Origin: an uncultured Spirochaetales bacterium
GTDB lineage: Bacteria > Spirochaetota > Spirochaetia > Sphaerochaetales > Sphaerochaetaceae
DNA: 42,821 bases
Assembly (NCBI GenBank): GCA_949288415.1
Contig: CASEKE010000033.1
Coordinates: 1-42,821 of the forward strand
Direction of reading: 5' to 3'
Part shown: positions 8,363 to 16,816 of the stretch, piece by piece
How the letters are laid out: each line of letters opens with the position of its first letter
Position numbering within the stretch: position 1 is the stretch's first letter
Made by a program: the position numbers and the translations under genes
The notes under the pieces: generated by a model
What the model was told of the DNA's origin: nothing
Seen by the model: only the letters and a program-made list of their open reading frames with translations
The model's database searches: none

Positions 8363-8956
8363 CAAAGTTCCGTCCGCTATGCTTATATGCTTAGGATAAC
8401 CGGTGTTTCTGTCCTTGTAGCAGCGGCGCATGAATCTGAAGAAGGCATCATCGTCGAACAGGTTGTCCCCGCAGAGACGGGAGAACATCCTGCCGCATAT
8501 AAGCGCATCGGCAAGTGCCATGTGCGCATCGTATGTCCATCCTAGCTCCTGAGCAAGACTTGTGAGCCGATAGCTGCATCGGCGTGGCCATATCTTCCGC
8601 GACAAGGACAATGTGCAGTAGTAGTCGTTGTCTATTCCGCCAAGACCCCATGATTGTGCGCTCGCCTTCAAAACTCCCATGTCGAATGGGGCATTGTGTG
8701 CGACAAGAGGACTGGGACCTATGAACGATCGTATATCGGCCCAGATATCCGGAAGTACGGGTGCATGTGCTATGTCGACGGGATCGAGATGATGGACTGC
8801 TGTGCAGACGCTGTCGAATCTCAGTATCCTTGGCCGTATCAAGGAGTAATAGCTGTCTATGTCCTCCCCATCCTCTGCAAACCTTACGAGGCCTATCGCA
8901 CAGGCGCTGTCCTGCGTGGTCGCAGCCGTTTCGAAGTCAATTGCGACATACTCCAT
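8351..8956 (-). CDS. DEDDh-family 3'-5' exonuclease (DnaQ-like)
   Basis: A 201-residue protein with the exonuclease I motif D-x-E at the N-terminus (AIDFETAATTQ), motif II with HNAPFD and motif III H-x4-D (HMALADA). This matches stand-alone DEDDh exonucleases related to the epsilon proofreading subunit of DNA polymerase III, but no polymerase lies nearby. It probably trims DNA or RNA 3' ends. Its ATG shares one base with the stop of the upstream cysteine desulfidase-like gene, so the two are translated from one mRNA. Confidence 0.9.
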   Translation of the reverse strand: MEYVAIDFETAATTQDSACAIGLVRFAEDGEDIDSYYSLIRPRILRFDSVCTAVHHLDPVDIAHAPVLPDIWADIRSFIGPSPLVAHNAPFDMGVLKASAQSWGLGGIDNDYYCTLSLSRKIWPRRCSYRLTSLAQELGWTYDAHMALADALICGRMFSRLCGDNLFDDDAFFRFMRRCYKDRNTGYPKHISIADGTLSLF

Positions 8957-10242
8957 TACTTCTTCTTCCTGCCCTTTTCAAGCATTATCTCAAGTATGGT
9001 CCTATCAGTCTCCTCCATACCTTCGTGTGAAAGCCTTGAAAGGTGAATTATGGACTCTATGCCGTCGCTTCCTACTATGCCGGACTCCTCCGAGGCGCTC
9101 TTGCCCTTAAGAGAAAGATGGACCGCAACGCTCGCTGCGATCAGGGAGGAATATATCTTCAAGGCACAAGTCCTCTTCGCTCCGTCGCAGATGATTCCCG
9201 TGAGATTGCCTATCATGTTGTTGATCGCCATGTTCATAGCCTCGATGTCACCTCCGAGCATGTAGGTCCATGCGACCGCGGTTCCGATCGAAGCGGTGAA
9301 TGCGCCGCAGAGCGCAGAGAGCCTCGCCTTCCTGTTTGTAAGCACAAGGCCGGTAAGCTCGGATATCGCAAGTGCGACAGCAAGCTCCTCCTTGTCCTTT
9401 TTCAGGTATTCGGCAACGACTGCCACGGGAACGGTTACCGTTATTCCCTGGTTTCCGCTTCCGCTGTTTATCATTACTGGCCGGCATGATCCGGCCATTC
9501 TGGCATCCGATCCGGACGCCGCAAGTGCCGCGGCCTTGCGCATGGCATCGTCGACGCAGTTTATCTTGCCGACAGAGGAGAACATAGTCCTTCCTACCGC
9601 CAGCCCCCAGTCGTCCTCGAGGCCGGCATAGCTTATAGAAAGGTTCGTATCCGCAGCCGTCTTAAGGAGCGTCTTTACATCTTCGTCGAGATTCTCGGCA
9701 TAGTCGACTATGTCGGCCAACGTAAGCTCGTCCAGAAAATCATGGTCCAGCTCCGTATCGCACTCGGAAATGAACATGGTATCAACCTCGAGTGGCTGTC
9801 CGTCCTTCTCGATCCGACTGAAGCGGTCATGTTCGTCCTCGATCGTAACAAAGCAGTTCGAGTCATCGCCATAGGCTTTGACCGCTATGTACAAGGAAGG
9901 AACGTTCTGTGCAAGCTTCACGCTCACGTTCATGCTCTTCGCCTCTTCCCTGTTCTTTTCATCCACCATCGAGAGCACGGAAAGACCGTTTTTGCTGTTT
10001 CCGACGGCAAGTCCAAGAGAGACTGCAGCCTGTATACCCGTAAGCTCGCTGTTCGGAATGGAGACTCCCATCGCATTCTTCATCATGTCGCGTGATACGT
10101 ACACCTCTGCCCTGCGCACAGGGGATGCAAGAATATCTCTTGCCTTGGCCCCGGCAAGAGCCGCGCAGGCAGGCTCTGTACATCCCAGTGCTTCCCTGAT
10201 CTCGCTCTTCATCAAACCGTTTATCTCATCCTTGTTGTACAT
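8956..10242 (-). CDS. UPF0597 / L-cysteine desulfidase-family protein
   Basis: A 428-residue protein of the CdsA/CyuA (YhaM) family, distantly related to iron-sulfur L-serine dehydratase. Family signatures include LGCTEPACAAL near residues 19-29, SGSGNQGITVTVPV (about 260-273) and GIICDGAKRTCALK (349-362). The cysteines at 26, 312, 352 and 359 are candidates for [4Fe-4S] binding. Known members break L-cysteine to pyruvate, ammonia and sulfide in anaerobes. The start at 10242 has AGGAGG six bases upstream; the frame runs further up, into the porin terminator, but that part is not protein-like. It is co-transcribed with the exonuclease. Confidence 0.9.
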   Translation of the reverse strand: MYNKDEINGLMKSEIREALGCTEPACAALAGAKARDILASPVRRAEVYVSRDMMKNAMGVSIPNSELTGIQAAVSLGLAVGNSKNGLSVLSMVDEKNREEAKSMNVSVKLAQNVPSLYIAVKAYGDDSNCFVTIEDEHDRFSRIEKDGQPLEVDTMFISECDTELDHDFLDELTLADIVDYAENLDEDVKTLLKTAADTNLSISYAGLEDDWGLAVGRTMFSSVGKINCVDDAMRKAAALAASGSDARMAGSCRPVMINSGSGNQGITVTVPVAVVAEYLKKDKEELAVALAISELTGLVLTNRKARLSALCGAFTASIGTAVAWTYMLGGDIEAMNMAINNMIGNLTGIICDGAKRTCALKIYSSLIAASVAVHLSLKGKSASEESGIVGSDGIESIIHLSRLSHEGMEETDRTILEIMLEKGRKKK

Positions 10243-10287
10243 GGCATCCTCCTGAGACAATATACCACATTTTCCCGTCCGACGGCA

Positions 10288-10314
10288 TGAAAAAAGGCCG
10301 CACATTGTGCGACC
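10288..10314 (-). terminator. Terminator of the lipoprotein-barrel operon
   Basis: The minus strand reads GGTCGCAC-AAT-GTGCGGCC followed by six T. The stem has eight pairs including one G-T. It lies about 20 bases after the barrel gene stop and before the cysteine desulfidase-like gene. Confidence 0.88.
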
Positions 10315-10333
10315 CATCACATTTACATCCGGA

Positions 10334-11608
10334 TCATCTGTCGTATCCGATGTTGAAGCGTACGGTGAAAGCATCAAGGCCATAGTCGCCGACGCTGTCG
10401 CCGAATTCCTGCCAGTAGTATGCAAGATCGACCTTCAGGACGACCAGGTCGAGTCCGCATCCTACAGACCAGTAGCCTTGGTTGATTCCGCCTCTCACGT
10501 CCAGGAAGCTGAGAATCCTCAGTTCGGCACCTGCCTTGAAGTGGGACATGAACGTTCTCATGTCGATCTTCCCGGCATCCGCAAAGCCAATGATGTCGAC
10601 AAAGTCGGCAACAATAGTCGGCTTGAGGAAAGCATTGTCGAACTGTAGGCCAAGTCCAAAATCGAGCTGCCAGTCGCTCTTGATCGAGAAATCGCTCGCT
10701 GTGAAGGACTGGGTGTAATTGCTGGTGAAGTCATTGATCGAATCGAAGCTCTTCATCTTGAAGTTGCCGTTGAAGTTCCTGGCGACGACACCGACCGAAA
10801 AATACTTCGACCCTAGGTTGAGACCGACGTCGAACGGAAGCGCATATCCGGCGGCAAGAGGAACCTCATCCATGAGGAACTGCATAGGATCGCTCGACGA
10901 ACCGCCGTCCGAGGAATTGGAGAAGAGGCTGAGGACTTCGCTTGCACCGAATGCAGAGGTGTACGCCTTGTATGTCGGGCGGAAGTTCGCGCCTACGTCG
11001 AGCCATAGCCCACCGGTGATGTTGAGCCGAAGGCCGAGGCCTACATTCGCAGTCACATTGAGCTCGTCGAACAGCTTGGCATCAAGCCCTCCTACCCCGT
11101 TGCCGTAGGTCCTCAGCGTATCGTTGACATTGAGGCCGAGTGCAAAACCGCCGAAATTGAACGTGACGCCTGCATTGACATCGGCAAGCTTGCCTTTCCC
11201 GCTCTTGATTGTACTGAGGAAAGCAGTCCCAGCATCGATGTATGCATTCTGGTCGCCACTCTCGATCCCCGAGATGATATCGTCAACGATGCTCGTTCCG
11301 TCCTCGTCCTGTTTGAGAAGATCGTACGGATGGTAGATCGTCACGCTCACCGACGGAATCGATACCTGTCCGCGCTTTGCAAAGCCTGCAGGATTGAGGA
11401 AGAAGCTGTCGCTCCTGCCGGGCAGTGCAATACCCGCACCACCCATGGCCATCGCCCTCGGAGTCAGAGGCATCGCATAAGTCGTGACCGCAGATAATGT
11501 AATGTCCTTTGCAGGATCGGTCTCGGGCTTGGTCGTCTCGTCGGCAGCAGGAAGGAACGACGTAGCAAGCATCAGGATTGCAAGTATGATGAGTATTGTC
11601 TTCTTCAT
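10334..11608 (-). CDS. Outer-membrane beta-barrel protein, FadL/PorV-like
   Basis: A 424-residue exported protein with a clear signal peptide (MKKTILIILAILMLATSF, cleavage near residue 22). Mature segments include the hallmark MAMGGAGIALPGRSDSFFLN followed by PAGFAKRG, seen in FadL-like and PorV-like barrels, then many alternating amphipathic strands and a C-terminus with aromatic strands (YYWQEFGDS, TVRFNIGYDR). Treponemes carry several such FadL-like paralogues. A likely role is passage of hydrophobic or small molecules across the outer membrane. AAGGAGG precedes the ATG. It lies 15 bases after a large lipoprotein gene, forming a two-gene operon that ends in the terminator at 10288-10314. 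Confidence 0.84.
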   Translation of the reverse strand: MKKTILIILAILMLATSFLPAADETTKPETDPAKDITLSAVTTYAMPLTPRAMAMGGAGIALPGRSDSFFLNPAGFAKRGQVSIPSVSVTIYHPYDLLKQDEDGTSIVDDIISGIESGDQNAYIDAGTAFLSTIKSGKGKLADVNAGVTFNFGGFALGLNVNDTLRTYGNGVGGLDAKLFDELNVTANVGLGLRLNITGGLWLDVGANFRPTYKAYTSAFGASEVLSLFSNSSDGGSSSDPMQFLMDEVPLAAGYALPFDVGLNLGSKYFSVGVVARNFNGNFKMKSFDSINDFTSNYTQSFTASDFSIKSDWQLDFGLGLQFDNAFLKPTIVADFVDIIGFADAGKIDMRTFMSHFKAGAELRILSFLDVRGGINQGYWSVGCGLDLVVLKVDLAYYWQEFGDSVGDYGLDAFTVRFNIGYDR

Positions 11609-11623
11609 GTTTTCCGTTCCTCC

Positions 11624-13174
11624 TTAATTCTCAAGCTCGGCTTCGAACCAGCCTAGCAGGCCATCGATCGAGGAAACTAGGTTCACATCCCCGAGCGGAA
11701 GCGAACTGAGGTCGACGAACACGACCATCCTCTGCAGAGTCTTCAGGGCAAGCTCAAGGCTGGCATTGTCGTGGATGATCTCAGTTATTTTGTCCGTGAG
11801 AGACTTGAAGTCGATCTCTCCTGTTTCCTCGAAGAAAACGCCGTACCTTGCTGGAAGCCTCAGGACCTTTTCGGCCTTGCTGTCAGTAAGCCACGAGTTG
11901 AGAGCCGCAATCTCCTTGACGAGACCGACAAGATTCAGATCACCGAGATCGAATTCGCCTAACTCGTTGTCATTTCCAAGCACATCAACAAGGTTGTCCC
12001 CCTCGCTGAGGACCGTGGCGACGACATACTGCATGAGGCCGCTGTATGTTCTGAAGCTCCTGAATTCGTTCCCGTTGAGATAATTTGCATCATCCGTGTA
12101 TTTTTCATCTCCATTCTCGTCGAATGAAAGATTTATCTTCTTAGCCACGAAAGTGACATAGTTCTCATATGTGGACTTATGAAATGCAAGGGCACTCTTG
12201 GAAGATGCGAATGCCTCAGAATCAAGACCTGTGATGGACGAGATTGCAGAGTATACCGTCTTAGCGATACCGAATACCTGATCCCTGTTCTCATCCGGAA
12301 CCATTATCGTGACAATTCCTGTCTTTTGATCCACCTCATATCCAATCTTAGTCTCGGTCTTTTCCGACCTTGAGAGAGCCTTGGAAGCACTGTCAGAAGA
12401 TCTGGTAAAGGATGAAAGAAGACTGCCAAGGTCAAGCTTCAGGGCATCGAACTTGCTTGCCGGAGAAAGCGCGGATGCGACCGTGATGAGATTGTTGGCA
12501 TCCGTAAGGACGGCGGCAGGAATCTCACCATTTTCGATGGCAGTCTTGTTCTCGTCAGTGTTGAGAGATGTGACGAACGACTGCACAAGCTGGAGCGTCA
12601 CGACATCCGCCTGAGTGACTTCCGAGGAATTATCCGATATTGCCTTAAGACTCTCCTGGATTCCACTCAAGGCTTCCTTCACGGCATCCGGCAAGGACGA
12701 AGTACCTTCATCCTCTGCCCCACCTACGATCTGTTCAATTGCCTTGTTCATGACAGTGGCCGTACCCGAGGCTGCAGTCTGGACTGCGGAGGAAGGCTTC
12801 TCCTGCATGCTTTCAACGAGCGCGTTCTTGCTTGCCTCGTTCTTCAGGGAATTTCCTATGCCGGCAATGACTTCTTCTCGGTTGTCCATCTCTGGAAGGA
12901 TGCTTTCGACTTTATCGTCAGAACCCAGTACGATTTCCATTCCACCGATCGTGACAGTCTGCTTTCCATCTGCGTGTTCTGTCGGTTTTTTTATATTTTC
13001 TTCATCGACCTTCGTTCCTTCGGTCACGGCAGCGACTGAGGATGTATCGGATCCCATGACGTTGTTTCCGAGGTTCCCCATCATATCTGCAAGCTTGCCC
13101 CTGATATCGGCATCGCATGAGGTCATGCCTATCAGGACAAAGGCTATCACAATGATAGTCGTCAGTTTTCTCAT
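11624..13174 (-). CDS. Large lipoprotein of unknown function
   Basis: A 516-residue lipoprotein. It starts at 13174 with GGAGG seven bases upstream. The signal peptide ends in a lipobox (VLIGMTSC), so Cys is about residue 19. The rest is rich in Ala, Ser, Glu and Val, with long helical stretches (EAIASKNAL-like patterns, QVEG-type charged helices) and no domain I recognise. It is the first gene of an operon with the outer-membrane barrel, so it may act with or help assemble that barrel, or sit beside it at the cell surface. This is inference from position only. The promoter carries a striking palindrome. Confidence 0.84.
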   Translation of the reverse strand: MRKLTTIIVIAFVLIGMTSCDADIRGKLADMMGNLGNNVMGSDTSSVAAVTEGTKVDEENIKKPTEHADGKQTVTIGGMEIVLGSDDKVESILPEMDNREEVIAGIGNSLKNEASKNALVESMQEKPSSAVQTAASGTATVMNKAIEQIVGGAEDEGTSSLPDAVKEALSGIQESLKAISDNSSEVTQADVVTLQLVQSFVTSLNTDENKTAIENGEIPAAVLTDANNLITVASALSPASKFDALKLDLGSLLSSFTRSSDSASKALSRSEKTETKIGYEVDQKTGIVTIMVPDENRDQVFGIAKTVYSAISSITGLDSEAFASSKSALAFHKSTYENYVTFVAKKINLSFDENGDEKYTDDANYLNGNEFRSFRTYSGLMQYVVATVLSEGDNLVDVLGNDNELGEFDLGDLNLVGLVKEIAALNSWLTDSKAEKVLRLPARYGVFFEETGEIDFKSLTDKITEIIHDNASLELALKTLQRMVVFVDLSSLPLGDVNLVSSIDGLLGWFEAELEN

Positions 13175-13195
13175 AACATTTCCTCCAATGTCATT

Positions 13196-13235
13196 GACCG
13201 ATGTAATTATAATTATGTCGGTCGCGTCCATTCAA
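13196..13235 (-). promoter_or_regulatory. Promoter of the lipoprotein-barrel operon with overlapping palindrome
   Basis: On the minus strand TTGAAT (13235-13230) and a perfect TATAAT (13211-13206) are separated by 18 bases. A 28-base imperfect palindrome (13196-13223) is centred on the -10 box: arms GACCGA and TCGGTC flank a perfect core TAATTATAATTA. Its position would let a dimeric repressor block RNA polymerase. Confidence 0.6.
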
Positions 13236-13306
13236 GAGAGCGGAACAGAGTTTCCCTGAAATATGGCAGTTCAAATACAGCGATTTTTCAGGACAGTAAT
13301 ACAATT

Positions 13307-13339
13307 ATAAAGAAAGGAGGCTCCCTAGGGAACCTCCCG
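13307..13339 (-). terminator. Terminator of the M20 peptidase operon
   Basis: The minus strand reads GGGAGGTTCCC-TA-GGGAGCCTCC followed by TTTCTTTAT. It sits 9 bases after the peptidase stop. Confidence 0.85.
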
Positions 13340-13347
13340 AAAAGTGA

Positions 13348-14664
13348 CTATCGGACACTTTGGATGATGCATCTGTAGAATTCCACAGCGCCGGGAAGGA
13401 CGGATATCGAAATGTTCTCGTCCACTCCATGTATCGATTTGTACTGCTGTTCGTCGATGAACAACGGCGCAAAGCGTATCGCATTCTCAGTCACGGATGA
13501 GAAATGGCGGGCGTCCGTTCCCCCTGTCATCGCATATGGCGTCGGAATGACGCCAGGAAAGAGCTTTCTTACCGTATCCTCCACTAGGCGAAATTCCTTG
13601 CTTCTGTAATCCACCACAGGGTAAGCGGATGCCAATGAAATCGGTTCGACCTCCACATTGTACCTGGAAGCTCTTTTTCTCAATATATCCATGCAGATTT
13701 CAGGTCCTTCATGGTGAATGAAACGCATGTTCCCTGTAACATAGGCTTCCTCGGGAAGCACGTTGAGCCCTTCAGAACCATGGGCGGTCGTGAATGCCAG
13801 AGTCGTTGTTATCATAGCTCCAGCAAGAGGATTCAACTTGTACAGAACTTTGTTTAAAAGAGGAGAAAATCCCTTGGCATGTCGCATGACAAACCCGAGC
13901 ATGCCGGGCACGTGCGGTCCGAGACGGCGGAACATCTCGATCGTCGTATCGTTCATCTTGGAAGAGAACGGATTGTCCTTCTCGATGTCGGCCATGAATT
14001 GTCCGAGCCGTACCAGCGCCGTTCCCTTTCCCGGAGCGGAAGCATGGCCACCGGCGGAACGTGCCACGAATTTTACGTTTCCCGTACCTTTCTCAAGACA
14101 GCCGATCATCGCGAAGGTTCCCTTTGCACCCTTGATTGGCTCGCTCTTCATCATTCCCCCTTCGTCAAGCAGGAATCCCAGGTGCACTCCACGCTTTGCA
14201 AGGGTGTCGGCAGCCCATACAGCCCCGGTACCGAAGACTTCCTCGTCGCAGGATGATGCGATGTAAACATCGACCGATGGTTCGTAGTCTTCCTCCAAAA
14301 GTTCCTCCACCGCCTGGAAAATACAGTAAAGGGAACCTTTTGTATCCACAGTTCCACGACCCCATACTCTGCCCTCGGCGATTTCTCCTGAAAAAGGAGC
14401 GTATTTCCAATTTCCGCCGGCAGCGACGACGTCCTGATGGCTCATCAGCAGGATTGGATCCCCGTTTCCGCTTCCTTTCCAGAGAAGCAGCAGCGAGCCC
14501 TCGTGCTCTTCTACCTCAAGGCGCGAAAATACAAGGGGAAAGAGTTCCCTTAGCACTGCATGGAAGCGCTCGAACTTCTCCGGGTGTGCAACTTTGTATT
14601 CGCTCACGGTCTCGCATCTGATCATGCGTGCAAGACCGTTGGCATAATAACTTTCATCCTTCAT
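13348..14664 (-). CDS. M20-family metallopeptidase
   Basis: A 438-residue di-zinc peptidase of the CPS1/dipeptidase-like branch. Visible ligands are His76 in MSHQDVV, the bridging Asp107 in GRGTVDTKG, the catalytic Glu pair in SSCDEEVFG (about 138-146) and the final His in YKSIHGVDENI (about 414). A dimerisation domain lies between them. There is no signal peptide, so it acts in the cytoplasm on short peptides or acylated amino acids. AGGAGG precedes the ATG. It is the third gene of an operon with two membrane proteins 16 bases upstream, so it may process whatever they import. Confidence 0.93.
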   Translation of the reverse strand: MKDESYYANGLARMIRCETVSEYKVAHPEKFERFHAVLRELFPLVFSRLEVEEHEGSLLLLWKGSGNGDPILLMSHQDVVAAGGNWKYAPFSGEIAEGRVWGRGTVDTKGSLYCIFQAVEELLEEDYEPSVDVYIASSCDEEVFGTGAVWAADTLAKRGVHLGFLLDEGGMMKSEPIKGAKGTFAMIGCLEKGTGNVKFVARSAGGHASAPGKGTALVRLGQFMADIEKDNPFSSKMNDTTIEMFRRLGPHVPGMLGFVMRHAKGFSPLLNKVLYKLNPLAGAMITTTLAFTTAHGSEGLNVLPEEAYVTGNMRFIHHEGPEICMDILRKRASRYNVEVEPISLASAYPVVDYRSKEFRLVEDTVRKLFPGVIPTPYAMTGGTDARHFSSVTENAIRFAPLFIDEQQYKSIHGVDENISISVLPGAVEFYRCIIQSVR

Positions 14665-14680
14665 ATGACCTCCTCGTCCT

Positions 14681-15355
14681 CTATTGCAGGATTCCTTTCC
14701 TATACATTATGTACGATACGAGTATTGTTATTCCTCCTATGACGATCAGCATCGTGCTGGTCTGACTGATCAAAGACGGAATCAGAATGCAGAGCATCGA
14801 CATAAGGAACAGCGGGAACACGGCAAGCTTCAGGCTCTTCGCGAAATACTGCAGTCCGAGCGCTCCGAAAAGAGCCGGGACAACGTTGTCGAACGCAGGC
14901 TTTATCACGGGATTCTCTAGTATCGGAGCAAGTGGGATGATTGCAAGAACCCCTATGAATATGACAAGCATCGTCACTAGCGACGACGTAGCGACGCTAA
15001 GCGTGGTGATGATCGCATCCTCGGCCGAGCCGACCTCGCTCTTTGCGATCTCCCTTGAGTTGAACGCGCACGGCAGTTTCAGATTCGTTATGTTTCCCGT
15101 GATGAATGCCAGGTAGCATGCACCGGCCCCCAGCAGAGGGACATAGATGAGGAATTCCACCACACAGGACGGAACATAGACGATAAGTACCTTCAGAAGC
15201 GCAGGCCAGAAAGCAGACCACATGACCTCCGCACCGGTGAGATGAGCAATCAGGAACGGAGCGCCTAGAAGCATCACAAGTCCTATCGAGAGGCAGATTC
15301 TTCCGGTAAGATGGATATCGGACTCGTATCTTTCAAAATCGAAATTATTCTTCAT
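14681..15355 (-). CDS. Multi-span membrane protein, partner of the DUF5058-like protein
   Basis: A 224-residue protein with about six to seven hydrophobic segments after a short charged N-terminus (MKNNFDFERYESDIHLTGR). A loop in the middle (NLKLPCAFNSREIAKSEVGS) is polar and could carry function. I do not recognise the family with certainty. AGGAGG precedes the ATG at 15355. It lies eight bases after the DUF5058-like gene and 16 bases before the M20 peptidase; this order suggests a two-subunit permease whose substrate is split by the peptidase. Confidence 0.82.
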   Translation of the reverse strand: MKNNFDFERYESDIHLTGRICLSIGLVMLLGAPFLIAHLTGAEVMWSAFWPALLKVLIVYVPSCVVEFLIYVPLLGAGACYLAFITGNITNLKLPCAFNSREIAKSEVGSAEDAIITTLSVATSSLVTMLVIFIGVLAIIPLAPILENPVIKPAFDNVVPALFGALGLQYFAKSLKLAVFPLFLMSMLCILIPSLISQTSTMLIVIGGITILVSYIMYRKGILQ

Positions 15356-15363
15356 AGTGCCTC

Positions 15364-16116
15364 CTAGATGAACAGATTGACAATGACCGCGCCGACCATG
15401 CCACAGATCATGCTGATGGCAAGCGAGAAACTCTCGAGCACAGACCATCCCTTCTTACGATATGCAAGAAGAACGAAGTACATGGCCAAGGCCGAAATCG
15501 CGGCAGTGACTATAGGAAGCACCGCTTTGTTCCTGACGAGATCTCCGACATAGGACCCGAGGAATGTCGCACAAAGTCCGATAAACATCGCAATCATTGC
15601 GATCGAGGCGAACCCTTTTCTGCCAGCGGCAACCTCATTATCCTGCTTTCCCGCAGTCTTTCTCTTCAACTTTCCCGCATAGCTCTTGAGCATCGTGATC
15701 GAAAGTATGCAACCCCATATGATTCCCACTGTCATCACCAGCATGATCGTCACAAGGTGGTCCATCGACAGAAGAGCCGAATCCAGCTTGGTTCCCATGC
15801 TCTCTGCGGCTATCGAGGCGACGGTCGCCTCGTACTGCAGATTTCCGATGACCGAGAGCCGTAGCCAGGATATCGGAATTCCGAGACTTCCGGAAAGGGC
15901 AATGACTCCGAGAAGAATCGAGACGGACGGAAGCACAGTGAAAGACGCGGAAGAAGTTATGGCCTTTTTGAGCACTTTTCTGTCCATTCCGATCCTTATT
16001 CCCGCACGATAGCTCTTCACCATGAAAAGCACGCAGGTGAAGGTTATAAATGCCAAAATGACGCCAACTACTATGTAAAGCGACAGTCCGTTGGCAAGAT
16101 CGAGATAGTTGTCCAT
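15364..16116 (-). CDS. DUF5058-like membrane protein
   Basis: A 250-residue protein with about six membrane spans, a serine-rich conserved segment (ITSSASFTVLPSVSILLGVI, about 53-72) and a basic cytoplasmic loop (KLKRKTAGKQDNEVAAGRKG). The pattern agrees with my memory of DUF5058, a family of unknown role often next to peptidases or amidohydrolases; this assignment is from memory. It is the first gene of the three-gene operon. A TTTCAA/CATAAT pair with 17-base spacing ends nine bases before the ATG, and no ribosome binding site is visible, so the mRNA may have almost no leader. Confidence 0.78.
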   Translation of the reverse strand: MDNYLDLANGLSLYIVVGVILAFITFTCVLFMVKSYRAGIRIGMDRKVLKKAITSSASFTVLPSVSILLGVIALSGSLGIPISWLRLSVIGNLQYEATVASIAAESMGTKLDSALLSMDHLVTIMLVMTVGIIWGCILSITMLKSYAGKLKRKTAGKQDNEVAAGRKGFASIAMIAMFIGLCATFLGSYVGDLVRNKAVLPIVTAAISALAMYFVLLAYRKKGWSVLESFSLAISMICGMVGAVIVNLFI

Positions 16117-16444
16117 ATGAGGGATTATGAGACAAAATCCGTTTTATTGAAATATGCCACGGATGCAAATCGACACATGAAAACCGAAATCGGCGTAGTT
16201 TGCCCATTCATATATTCCGCACACATCGCAATGGGTCTTGCGCTGTCCGGTTCCATGTCGATCGTCGCTGCACTCGACTCGGGATATAGCTTCCCGTCCC
16301 GGATCGTCCATCTGCACGAAGAATGCGGTCAGCGTAGGAAGAAGCGCCATGCAGCACCAAAACGGAAGGCGGCAAATTTGGAAAAAACATGATACTCCCC
16401 TTTCTTCGTTTCGAATAATGTAGTATATTCTCTATATATCAGTT
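16117..16444. other. Intergenic stretch without a recognised gene
   Basis: About 330 bases lie between the DUF5058-like start and the tRNA. Short frames exist on both strands (up to about 90 codons) but lack ribosome binding sites and familiar motifs. The left end holds the promoter of the membrane-protein operon. The right end has a TATATT box at 16424-16429 that may serve the tRNA. Confidence 0.4.
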
Positions 16445-16516
16445 GCGGTCATCGTATAATGGTTATTACGTGGGCTTCCCAAGCCTAAGATCAGGGTTCG
16501 ATTCACTGTGGCCGCT
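16445..16516 (+). tRNA. tRNA-Gly (anticodon CCC)
   Basis: The 7-bp acceptor stem pairs GCGGTCA (16445-16451) with TGGCCGC (16509-16515), discriminator T. The anticodon arm TGGGC-TTCCCAA-GCCTA gives anticodon CCC, which reads GGG glycine codons. The T-arm loop is TTCGATT, with one mismatch in its stem. The CCA end is not encoded. Confidence 0.95.
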
Positions 16517-16521
16517 GGGAA

Positions 16522-16559
16522 AAAGGGCATTTCAATCATTGGATGCCCTTTATTTTTTT
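16522..16559 (+). terminator. Terminator of tRNA-Gly
   Basis: A 9-bp stem AAAGGGCAT / ATGCCCTTT (16522-16530 and 16543-16551) with a 12-base loop is followed by ATTTTTTT. It starts six bases after the tRNA. Confidence 0.93.
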
Positions 16560-16598
16560 CGTGTTTCAATGTAAAGCCATACGGAGAAAGAGAATGCC

Positions 16599-16628
16599 TT
16601 GACGATTCTCCGGTCGATGCGGTATATT
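16599..16628 (+). promoter_or_regulatory. Promoter of the CNNM/CBS gene
   Basis: TTGACG (16599-16604) and TATATT (16623-16628) are 18 bases apart, close to the vegetative consensus. Transcription would start near 16635, leaving a leader of about 180 bases before the ATG at 16817. Confidence 0.7.
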
Positions 16629-16816
16629 GATTCCATCTTGCATCGCACTTCAAGTGCAAAGGAATTCAAGCCGAAGTGGACGAAGGCCCTGGCAGTAGAC
16701 ATTTGAACGAAGACACGGATGTCCCGATACGCATCCCGAAGATGGTGTTCCTGAAACTCCTCCTCTGACCGTTTCCAAGAAAACGGACTAAATCGGAAAA
16801 AGAGAAGGAGAACAAG

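Noticed and set aside
16117..16392. A 91-codon plus-strand frame next to tRNA-Gly
   Set aside because: No ribosome binding site, no motif, and competing frames of similar length on the other strand.
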